Assembly (NCBI GenBank): GCA_024278415.1
Contig: JAJRTI010000225.1
Location: forward strand, 1-16,243
Direction: 5' to 3'
DNA from: Planctomycetota bacterium
GTDB lineage: Bacteria; Planctomycetota; Brocadiia; JAJRTI01
Length of the DNA stretch: 16,243 nt
The translations under genes and the position numbers were made by a program. Below the pieces are notes generated by a model. It did not search any database and was not told the origin of the DNA. It saw only the letters and a program-made list of their open reading frames with translations. Below, piece by piece: positions 7,183 through 13,520 of the stretch. Positions within the stretch are counted from its first letter, which is position 1. Each line of letters opens with the position of its first letter.

Positions 7183-9375
7183 CTATTCCTTTGGGAACAA
7201 CTTCGTGATGGCCTGGGCGATCTCTGCGCCCGTAGGTGGACCAATCTTGAGAAACGTGCGCCGGGCCGCGTCCTGCGCACTCAATGCGCCGACCTTCTGG
7301 GCTTGCCCCATGTCATCCAGGGACACAAGGCGCTCGCCTGTGTGGACATTGATGACGCGCACGGCCCGCCGGCCCTGGTAGAAAACCTGCGGCGGGTTGA
7401 TGGGCCGGCCAAAGAGCTGGTCAAGCTTCTCCTTGAAGTTCGCGTGAACTTCGCCCACCACGGCCACGTCCGCAACCTGGCCCATCAACTTCACGACCTG
7501 CGCGTCGGTCGCGTTGCGCATCGCGCTGGCGTCCGGCAGCTTGCTTTGGTCCACCACTTGGAAGCCCGCCTTCACCAATGCGCCGACCACTTTGCTCTCC
7601 GTGTACGATCGCTGGCCCGTCGGCTTGCCGTCCACGAACTCCGCGATGCGCACGGCAATCCGTGTGGAGGTCGGCGTCAACAGTCTGTATGTGAAGGTCG
7701 CCTTGGGCAATGCCAGACTCGTCACGCCCGGGAACAACTCCTCGAACGCCGGCAAAGCCTCGATCAGATGCTGCGACTGCCCGTCGTAGTCCGCGCGAGT
7801 GACGGTGCACTCGGCGATGCCGTTCGAGTCGGTCGTCGCCAGCGCGGGCTCCAGCGCGATCTTACCGGGCTGCACGTTCGTGGGCGAGAAGCGGATGGCG
7901 ACGCTCCCGGCCGGCGCCAGCTTGCCGGCATGGGAGTATACCAGCCGCACCTTGAGCTTCTTGGGCAACGGCTTGCCAGGCGAGCCCTGCTGCTCGTTGC
8001 CTCCCACGATCTGCATGCTCAAACCGCTCAACAGCCGGTCTGCCATGACGACGGCATCGGCCGCGGTAGGCTCAGGCTTGGGCAGCATGTGGCTCGGCTG
8101 CCAACCGGGCGGCCTTACCACGTTGAGGATACTCTCGCTCTTGATCCCCTCGACGAACTCGTTGAGCGCCTTGAAGAACTGCTTGAGGGCATGCATGAAC
8201 TGCCCGGCGTTGGCGCCGCGCCGTCCCTCGGCATAGAACTTCTGCCCGGCAAGGCGATGCCGGCTGATCTCGGCCACGAGTGCGGTGGCCCACTTGGCCC
8301 GATTCGCCGCCACGAGGCAGTAGTGCGTGCGGCTCCCAGCGTCGTAGTACCGGTCCACGACTTGCCCGGCCTGGACATCGATGTTGACCTCGCTCTGGGA
8401 TAGCACCCTCGTGAGGGTCTTGACAGTGCCCTGGTTCTTCACGCCGCCGTCTGCACCGACGCGCTGGACCATTTGGCTGTTGATTTCATCTTGGAACTTC
8501 TGCTTCACGTTCACGCTAATCTCTTTGCCGAGCGCAGCGTACGCGTCGACTTCGGCGCCCTTCTGTCCATCGATGAACGTGTCGTTGCCGGCCAGCGTGC
8601 GTACGCCAATGCCGGTCAAGTATTGGCTGCGCGGGTAGGCCGGATGCTTGCCCATGGCGAGCCACTGCGGGGCTGGACCCGATGTCTTGGGGAGGGGCAT
8701 GCTAACGCGCTCGTCCTTCTTGGGCTCCTCGGGCTTAGGCGCCTCAGGCTTGGGCTCTTCGGGCACGACCTCCTTCTTCGCCTGCGCCTCCGCATACTCC
8801 TTGAAGCGCTCGGCCGCCGCCTTGGGGTCGGCGCGGAAGGCCATGTCCTTCGCCATCGCCTCCAGTTGCTCCCGCACCCGATCGGCCGCGGTCTTGTAAA
8901 AGGACGCGTCCCGAGGCGCGGTCACCAGTACGTAGAGCGTGCCACTTGGTGCGAACCATTTGTTGCGCTGGCGCGTGTTCTGCATCGTCACCGATGTGAT
9001 CCCTCGGGAGACGGACTCGGTGAACTGTTTCGAGGTTTGGCTCTCTGGGTTGGCGAAGTCTTGCGAAGAAGCCATCCAATCCTTGAGCATCGCATCCACG
9101 CGCGTTTGGATCGTATTGGCGATCTCGGTCCGCGCTCGGAGCATGGCGGTCTTCTGCGTGAGCGCGGGGTTCTTCAGGTCGGCGCACATGCCCACAGCCG
9201 CGAACACGTTGGCGCGCTCCGCCTTGTCGACGCCCAGCAACGGCTCGTTGATCCAAGCAGGGCCCTTGGCGGTCTCACCGAACTGGATGACGTCCGGCCC
9301 ACCACAGCCAAAGACAGCGATCAGCATCGCAGCACACGCCAGTGGCGTTGCGTGACGAAGTGCAGGCTTGCGCAT
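7183..9375 (-). CDS. Lipoprotein with two LPP20-like domains, Ig-like linker and CsgG/FlgT-like C-terminus
   Basis: A 730-residue predicted lipoprotein. Signal peptide with lipobox VFG-C, lipidated residue C24. The first LPP20-like domain (about 38-175) contains FAAVGMCA, TEIANTIQTRVDAMLKDW, a QTSKQFTESVSR segment and GTLYVLV. A linker rich in Pro, Glu and Lys (203-222) follows. The second LPP20-like domain (about 237-375) has the same order: YLTGIGVR, DAYAALGKEISVNV, then RTHYCLVAANR. Residues about 473-562 look like an Ig/transthyretin-like sandwich (LKVRLVYSHAGKLAPAG; TTDSNGIAECTV). The last 160 residues (STRIAVRIAEF, VGALVKAGFQVVDQ, ADVAVVGEVHA, RAVRVINVHTGERL) resemble the CsgG/TolB-N/FlgT-middle fold. 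LPP20 members include FlgP of the Vibrio flagellar outer-membrane ring, so an envelope scaffold role is the likeliest inference. The start at 9375 has GGAG 9 nt upstream. It begins the tight three-gene unit. Confidence 0.85.
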   Translation of the reverse strand: MRKPALRHATPLACAAMLIAVFGCGGPDVIQFGETAKGPAWINEPLLGVDKAERANVFAAVGMCADLKNPALTQKTAMLRARTEIANTIQTRVDAMLKDWMASSQDFANPESQTSKQFTESVSRGITSVTMQNTRQRNKWFAPSGTLYVLVTAPRDASFYKTAADRVREQLEAMAKDMAFRADPKAAAERFKEYAEAQAKKEVVPEEPKPEAPKPEEPKKDERVSMPLPKTSGPAPQWLAMGKHPAYPRSQYLTGIGVRTLAGNDTFIDGQKGAEVDAYAALGKEISVNVKQKFQDEINSQMVQRVGADGGVKNQGTVKTLTRVLSQSEVNIDVQAGQVVDRYYDAGSRTHYCLVAANRAKWATALVAEISRHRLAGQKFYAEGRRGANAGQFMHALKQFFKALNEFVEGIKSESILNVVRPPGWQPSHMLPKPEPTAADAVVMADRLLSGLSMQIVGGNEQQGSPGKPLPKKLKVRLVYSHAGKLAPAGSVAIRFSPTNVQPGKIALEPALATTDSNGIAECTVTRADYDGQSQHLIEALPAFEELFPGVTSLALPKATFTYRLLTPTSTRIAVRIAEFVDGKPTGQRSYTESKVVGALVKAGFQVVDQSKLPDASAMRNATDAQVVKLMGQVADVAVVGEVHANFKEKLDQLFGRPINPPQVFYQGRRAVRVINVHTGERLVSLDDMGQAQKVGALSAQDAARRTFLKIGPPTGAEIAQAITKLFPKE

Positions 9376-9500
9376 CGTAGTGGCTCCTAGCGTCTCGGTT
9401 GATACGACAATATGGGAGAGCCCTACTCAGGCAGAGCGCCCCTGCGAATCCGCACGGCTCTCATGCTCCGGTTGCCGCTTCTGGGCATCATGGCCCCCGG

Positions 9501-10076
9501 TTATTTCATGTCCTGGATCCGGCGGTCCAGTTCATCGAATGCCGCGCGCGCCTGGGCCTCAATCTCGGCGGGCTGCTGATCTGGCGCCTTGGCGGCCAGT
9601 TCCTTCTTGATCTTCTCTTGCGCAGCCAGCGCGGTCTTCCGCAGTTCTTCTGCGAGTGAGGACTTGTCGAGCTTCGCAAGCGCCCACCATGTGCCCTTCT
9701 CACTGACCAAGCCATCGCGGTCGCACCAGACGGATATGATCTGCGAGCCGCTCATGGACACGTCGAGCGTTTCGGAATCCATCGATGCAAAGAACTCCTC
9801 CGCGTGCCCCTGCCCGCCGAGAGCGTTGGTGGAACTCGCCCAGTCCACGAGCACGCCCTTGACATCGACGCGCAGCGTCTTCGCGAGTTCGGCCCGAGCT
9901 TGTGACATCGCCTTGTCACGGGCATCCTGCTCGAATCGCGTCCGCGGCCACGATGCCACTGCGTAGATGGCGGACCTACTCTGCGGGGTCTGGAGGGTCC
10001 AACTAGGCGGCGAGGCACAGCCTGTGCAGAGCAGCAAAGCCGCAATAGTGATGACGAGCGAATAACGGACGGACAT
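9501..10076 (-). CDS. Diverged LPP20-type lipoprotein
   Basis: A 191-residue predicted lipoprotein. The start at 10076 gives a standard signal peptide and has GAGAGG 5 nt upstream; the longer frame adds an N-terminus of unlikely composition. The lipobox is CTG-C with C20 as the lipidated residue; Cys at -3 is unusual, where Leu is normal. The body keeps the LPP20-like order: AIYAVASWPRT near 36-46, helix KAMSQARAELAKTLRVDVKGVLVDW (56-79) aligned with the AMLKDW helix of its neighbours, then SGSQIISVWCDRDGLVSEKGTWWALAKLD (109-137). A charged helical tail (140-191, rich in Ala, Glu, Lys and Gln) could be coiled. It is the most diverged of the LPP20-like proteins in this block and has lost the FTESVSR segment. 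It is separated by 125 nt from the downstream gene. Probably periplasmic and anchored to a membrane; function unknown. Confidence 0.8.
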   Translation of the reverse strand: MSVRYSLVITIAALLLCTGCASPPSWTLQTPQSRSAIYAVASWPRTRFEQDARDKAMSQARAELAKTLRVDVKGVLVDWASSTNALGGQGHAEEFFASMDSETLDVSMSGSQIISVWCDRDGLVSEKGTWWALAKLDKSSLAEELRKTALAAQEKIKKELAAKAPDQQPAEIEAQARAAFDELDRRIQDMK

Positions 10077-10219
10077 ACTTTCCTCTCCAAAGCGATGAGG
10101 GCGTATCAAAGCGGGCACGGCGAAACGGGGCGGCGAAAAAGCCGCCAGCAGCCCAGAGTCTGAAGTGCGACGCTCGCCGCACACCAGACCCTGCGCTGCC
10201 AGCGCGCCGGGCCGTACAC

Positions 10220-10248
10220 AGCCCCGACCCCTAAACGGGGCCGGGGCT
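10220..10248 (-). terminator. GC-rich hairpin between two LPP20-type genes
   Basis: AGCCCCGACCCC (10220-10231) and GGGGCCGGGGCT (10237-10248) form a 12-bp stem with one mismatch around a 5-nt loop TAAAC. It starts 24 nt past the stop of the 10272-10877 gene. No clear T-run follows on the minus strand, so it may be a partial terminator or an RNA-processing/stability hairpin. A second small hairpin (GGCGGC at 10129-10134 with GCCGCC at 10141-10146) lies in the leader of the downstream gene. The gap 10077-10271 contains no gene that I can see. Confidence 0.5.
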
Positions 10249-10271
10249 TGTTTGCGGTTGGGGGGGCGAAT

Positions 10272-10877
10272 CTACTTCTGCTGGCCAGCCAAGTACTTGT
10301 CAAGATCGGACAACGCGTCCTCCATCTTGCCTTTCAGCAGCTTGTCCTGCTGATCTTGGAGGGCAGCCTTGGCCTTTTCCTTGATCGCCTTCATGAACTG
10401 GCCGTCCAGGTTCAGCATGTATAGGGCATATACTGTACCTTGAGGCGACGTCCACCTCTTGGCTTCAGTGGACCCTTCGAGCGTGGCCGAAGTGACATCC
10501 CGGCTCACCGACTCGGTGAACTGCTTCGAGGTCTGCATGTCGGGATTGGCGAAGTCAACAGACGCCGCCATCCAGTCCTTCAGCATCGCGTCCACGTGCG
10601 TCTTGATGGTGGCAGCCATCTCGACACGGGCGCGGCTCCGGGCAACTCTCACGGTCAACGCCGGGTTGGGGTTGTAGGCGCACATACCCACGGCGTAAAG
10701 CACCTTGCCCTTATCGCCGGGGAACGCGCCGGTCGGGTCGGTGACCAATGGTGGCGCATTTTCCAGGTTTTCGACAGGCTTCAGAGGCGCAGTCGGCTGG
10801 GGAGTCCCACAGCCAGCTAGCACCACGATCATGCACACGGCCATCAACCCAACAAGCATCTTTGAAAACGTAGACAT
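10272..10877 (-). CDS. LPP20-type lipoprotein, paralogue of the N-terminal domain of the 730-residue lipoprotein
   Basis: A 201-residue predicted lipoprotein with a textbook lipobox LAG-C (C23). Core motifs are LYAVGMCA (60-67), the ARVEMAATIKTHVDAMLKDWMA helix (83-104), FANPDMQTSKQFTESVSR (109-126), SPQGTVYALYML (144-155), and a Lys/Gln-rich helical tail (165-201). The helix and FTESVSR segments are almost residue-for-residue the same as in the first LPP20-like domain of the 7183-9375 gene, so the two arose by a fairly recent duplication. LPP20-family proteins are surface or outer-membrane lipoproteins; known relatives include FlgP, which builds a flagellar outer-membrane ring. No flagellar genes are present here, so a different assembly is likely. 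The start at 10877 has AAGGAG 11 nt upstream, and a perfect hairpin lies just before that site. Confidence 0.85.
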   Translation of the reverse strand: MSTFSKMLVGLMAVCMIVVLAGCGTPQPTAPLKPVENLENAPPLVTDPTGAFPGDKGKVLYAVGMCAYNPNPALTVRVARSRARVEMAATIKTHVDAMLKDWMAASVDFANPDMQTSKQFTESVSRDVTSATLEGSTEAKRWTSPQGTVYALYMLNLDGQFMKAIKEKAKAALQDQQDKLLKGKMEDALSDLDKYLAGQQK

Positions 10878-10904
10878 ATCAGAAACGGCTCCTTCTGTAT
10901 GGGA

Positions 10905-10928
10905 TGGCGCAACCAGAGCGTTGCGCCA
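10905..10928. promoter_or_regulatory. Perfect 9-bp inverted repeat in the leader of an LPP20-type gene
   Basis: TGGCGCAAC (10905-10913) and GTTGCGCCA (10920-10928) are exact inverted repeats with a 6-nt spacer CAGAGC. The repeat lies 28-51 nt upstream of the start at 10877, just ahead of the AAGGAG site. It could be an operator, a leader hairpin controlling translation, or the 3' end of the upstream transcript; on the minus strand no T-run follows. The rest of 10878-11097 shows no gene, although an AAAGGAGG sequence near 11030 is not followed by a usable start. Confidence 0.45.
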
Positions 10929-11097
10929 CAGAGATCATTGACACACCACAGATCCGGCTCATCTACACAGGGCGGAGTTCTGCGCGCCTCGCCAAGCCGA
11001 ATCGTCCGCAGATGTTGTGGCAGCAACCTCCTTTCTTCGTTTACTGGAGGACATCAAGTGTCAGTAACGTGAATCTTCTCGCGTCGTCGAAACTCGC

Positions 11098-12420
11098 TTA
11101 CCGCGCGGTATTGTACAACGTGCGCCCACATCGCCCGCATCGAGCGGTCGTCATGAAGATGGGCGTAGCGAACCGATTGCCGCAGGGGCACGCATACGTG
11201 CGCATCGGCTTGCGGCAATACGGGCAGATCAGCTTGACGTTTGCGCTCGGGCCCCTCAGCGTCTTGCCGCACGAGGGGCAGCGGTAGTAGGCGTTCTGTT
11301 GAGTACGAGCCCGTGGCGCCACAGGGCGCGACTGAGGCACATTCTGGTTCGGCACAACACCGGCCTCCCGCTCAGTGAGAGACGAAATGAGGCCTGACCA
11401 GAACTGGAGCGATGCGCGGCCCGACTTCTTCTTCTTATGTTTCAGTTGTTTGATCTTCGGATTCCTGAGCCCGGACAGATTGGCCAGGAAGTCGGCTTCC
11501 GTTGGCGCCAGGCTCACGGCCTTCTTGTAGTATTCCTCAGCCTTGGCCCTGTCGCCGTTGCGTTCGGCGGCAACGCCCAGGTTGTTGTACGCCGCGGCGT
11601 TGTTGCTGTCGGTCTGGATGGCCTTCTGCCATTGCTCTGCGGCCATATCCCACAGGTTCTTCTCGGCCAGTGCGTACCCGCGTTCCATCTCAGCCCCGGC
11701 GCCCTTGTGGACCGTTCTCTCGCCCACGGCCACGAGGGGCCGGATGCCGTCGACAAACTGGAGGCAAAGCTCCTCGACCAATTCGCGCACGATTGAATCG
11801 TCCGTCCCAAGCTGGGCGATTTGGGCATCGCCAATGGCCTCTCTGAACGGAGGTTCTTGGACTTCCTGTGTCTTCGCGAACGAGAGGATTCTCTCGCCCG
11901 TCGAGACTTTGACCAACGCGAGGTTGACCGACACGACGCCTTTCTTGTACGCGGTGCGCTTGATCTGGCGCCGGGTTGTGCCATCAGGCTGCATCACGTC
12001 AAAGGCCTTGGTCCCCTGATGCGTCGAGACCTTAGCCGCGCTCACTTCGCCGAAAACCATGGCGTCGACGCCGAGCATTTGTCCAGCCTTGGTGGCGGTC
12101 CGTTCGTCCACAACCGCACTCATCTGGAAACCTTGCTCCTCCAGCAGTTTCTGCGCCTTACCCCGCTCCACAACGGTATAGAACTGTGTCTCCGCGATTT
12201 TGCTAGCGAGCATGTTGGAGAAGTACTGCTCGTCAACGAGACGCGAGCGGCTCTTCACCCCGCCGATCGCGATGCGCTTGATATCGGCCAACTTCGGGGG
12301 CGCCTTCGGGTCGCTCCGAAGTTCCACCGTCATCGTGCCGCACCCAGATGCAAGCAGCGAGACAGCGGCACAGAAAGGCGCCAGTCGCCGAACTGAAGCA
12401 TGAGATATTAAGATGCACAT
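11098..12420 (-). CDS. CsgG/LpoB-like lipoprotein with TPR region and C-terminal zinc-ribbon-like motifs
   Basis: A 440-residue predicted lipoprotein. The ATG at 12420 is preferred over the TTG six bases upstream because AAGGA lies 6 nt before the ATG but touches the TTG. The signal peptide ends in LLASG-C (C27). Residues about 46-228 have the CsgG/LpoB-like pattern: KRIAIGGVKSRSRL, FYTVVERGKAQKLLEEQGF, GQMLGVDAMVFGEVS, VSVNLALVKVSTGERIL. Residues about 243-310 hold TPR-like helices (WQKAIQTDSNNAAAYNNLG; AEEYYKKAVSLAP). A Lys-rich stretch (326-332) follows. The C-terminus has two ribbon-like units: C381-x2-C-x14-C399-x2-C and C411-x-C-x14-C428-x2-C. CsgG forms the curli export pore and LpoB activates peptidoglycan synthases, so an envelope role is expected. 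Zinc ribbons on an exported lipoprotein are unexpected. It is the first gene of the envelope block and appears to have its own promoter. Confidence 0.88.
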   Translation of the reverse strand: MCILISHASVRRLAPFCAAVSLLASGCGTMTVELRSDPKAPPKLADIKRIAIGGVKSRSRLVDEQYFSNMLASKIAETQFYTVVERGKAQKLLEEQGFQMSAVVDERTATKAGQMLGVDAMVFGEVSAAKVSTHQGTKAFDVMQPDGTTRRQIKRTAYKKGVVSVNLALVKVSTGERILSFAKTQEVQEPPFREAIGDAQIAQLGTDDSIVRELVEELCLQFVDGIRPLVAVGERTVHKGAGAEMERGYALAEKNLWDMAAEQWQKAIQTDSNNAAAYNNLGVAAERNGDRAKAEEYYKKAVSLAPTEADFLANLSGLRNPKIKQLKHKKKKSGRASLQFWSGLISSLTEREAGVVPNQNVPQSRPVAPRARTQQNAYYRCPSCGKTLRGPSANVKLICPYCRKPMRTYACPCGNRFATPIFMTTARCGRCGRTLYNTAR

Positions 12421-12532
12421 GGGCAATCCTTCTCTGGGCTTGGCATGGGGAACATGCGCCCACCTAGGGCTTTCAGAGCGTCGCCTCTGTCAGAAAGCGC
12501 CAAATGAGGGCATGTGTCCAAGCTCGGCGAGT

Positions 12533-12565
12533 ATTATCCTAAACGTGTCCGCAAGCTGCTGTCAA
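12533..12565 (-). promoter_or_regulatory. Candidate sigma-70 promoter for the CsgG-like gene
   Basis: On the minus strand a perfect -35 box TTGACA (12565-12560) is followed by TAGGAT (12541-12536, 18-nt spacer) or GATAAT (12538-12533, 21-nt spacer) as possible -10 boxes. It lies 113 nt or more upstream of the ATG at 12420 and 120 nt past the rpiA stop. In this GC-rich background the AT-rich -10 area stands out. The gap 12427-12684 has no gene that I can see. Confidence 0.45.
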
Positions 12566-12684
12566 GCCTAAACTGTTGCGGGTGCGTAGCAAGCGTGAGG
12601 CCAAAGCGAGCGCTATGTGCCAGCCACAGTGAATAGCCACGCTTTTGCATCCGCCAGTGGAACGCCAGCCATATGTGCGCCTCG

Positions 12685-13368
12685 TCACCGCACGGGCCGG
12701 GGGACCACCTCTGCGCGGCCGGCCTCGTGCCCAACAACGAGCACATGGGCCAGGCCCACAAACAGGCCATTCTCCACCACTCCAGGGATCGCGGCGAGAC
12801 ACGCCTCAGTGCCGGCTGCGTCCACAATGCCGTTGGGCCAGTGGCAGTCGTAGATAAAGTTGCCATTGTCTGTTAAGTAGGGAGTGCCATCAACCAACCT
12901 CAAGCGCGGCTCACTGCCCACCTCCGCGAGGCGGCGAGACGTTGTCTTATGGCCGAACTGAGCCACTTCCACCGGGAGCGCGAATCGCTGGCCCAACACG
13001 CCTACCACCTTGGATGGGTCGGCGACAATGACCTCCTTCGTGGTGATGCTGGCCACAATTTTCTCACGCAGCAGCGCGCCGCCGCCGCCCTTGATCATGT
13101 TGAAATCGCCGTCAATCTCATCTGCCCCATCGATGGTGAGGTCCACATGATCCACCTCATCCACGTCGAAAAGCGGAATCCCAAGCGCCTGGGCCTGCTC
13201 TGCGGACGCCACCGACGTGGCGACCGTCCTGATGCGGAGCCCAGCGCTCACTCGTCGGCCAATCGCAGCGATCGCACATTGAGCCGTAGAGCCTGACCCC
13301 AAACCAACGATCATGCCGTCCTCAACGAATTCGGCGGCGCGGTTGCCTGCAGCTTCTTTCGCGTTCAT
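12685..13368 (-). CDS. rpiA: Ribose-5-phosphate isomerase A
   Basis: A 227-residue, full-length RpiA. It interconverts ribose 5-phosphate and ribulose 5-phosphate in the non-oxidative pentose phosphate pathway, in the cytoplasm. Motifs are all present: GLGSGSTA (22-29), the phosphate-site TSVAS (51-55), DGADEID (80-86) with the catalytic-site D80, KGGGGALLREK (93-103) with K93 and the catalytic base E102, and TDNGNFIYDC (166-175). The C-terminal NGLFVGLA matches the family end. The ATG at 13368 fits the usual N-terminus but has only a weak ribosome binding site. It lies 152 nt downstream of the isomerase gene and has a candidate promoter of its own in that gap. Confidence 0.97.
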   Translation of the reverse strand: MNAKEAAGNRAAEFVEDGMIVGLGSGSTAQCAIAAIGRRVSAGLRIRTVATSVASAEQAQALGIPLFDVDEVDHVDLTIDGADEIDGDFNMIKGGGGALLREKIVASITTKEVIVADPSKVVGVLGQRFALPVEVAQFGHKTTSRRLAEVGSEPRLRLVDGTPYLTDNGNFIYDCHWPNGIVDAAGTEACLAAIPGVVENGLFVGLAHVLVVGHEAGRAEVVPRPVR

Positions 13369-13427
13369 GGTTCAGAGGCGCTCAGAATGGGGAGGGGAGA
13401 CACGCCGCCCTGCCTCTCACGGCGGTG

Positions 13428-13456
13428 ACATTAGCAGGCCAAGCCGCGGCTGTCAA
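13428..13456 (-). promoter_or_regulatory. Candidate sigma-70 promoter for rpiA
   Basis: On the minus strand TTGACA (13456-13451) is followed after 17 nt by TAATGT (13433-13428); the overlapping GCTAAT with a 15-nt spacer is an alternative. It lies 60-88 nt upstream of the rpiA start. The -35 box is perfect but the -10 is weak, so support is moderate. Confidence 0.4.
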
Positions 13457-13520
13457 GGAAATGGCGGCCTTCCCATTCCCCACTGCCAAGCCCAGACTGC
13501 CCCTGTCGCCTTGACGATGG

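Noticed and set aside
6102..7280. Longer start at 7280 for the two-domain secreted protein
   Set aside because: It overlaps the upstream gene by about 98 nt and hides the signal peptide; GTG at 7181 has a good ribosome binding site and exposes it.
7303..9390. Plus-strand open frames of 366 and 305 codons antisense to the 730-residue lipoprotein gene
   Set aside because: Shadow frames opposite a gene with a signal peptide, lipobox and clear domains; composition is atypical and ribosome binding sites are lacking.
10844..11026. 60-codon minus-strand frame after AAAGGAGG near 11030
   Set aside because: The ribosome binding site abuts the TTG with no spacing, the frame runs into the start of the LPP20-type gene, and the product resembles nothing.
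12470..12497. Imperfect hairpin (CTTTCAGAG ... CTCTGTCAGAAAG) in the leader of the CsgG-like gene
   Set aside because: Needs a 4-nt bulge to pair; too weak to call as a regulatory element without comparison.
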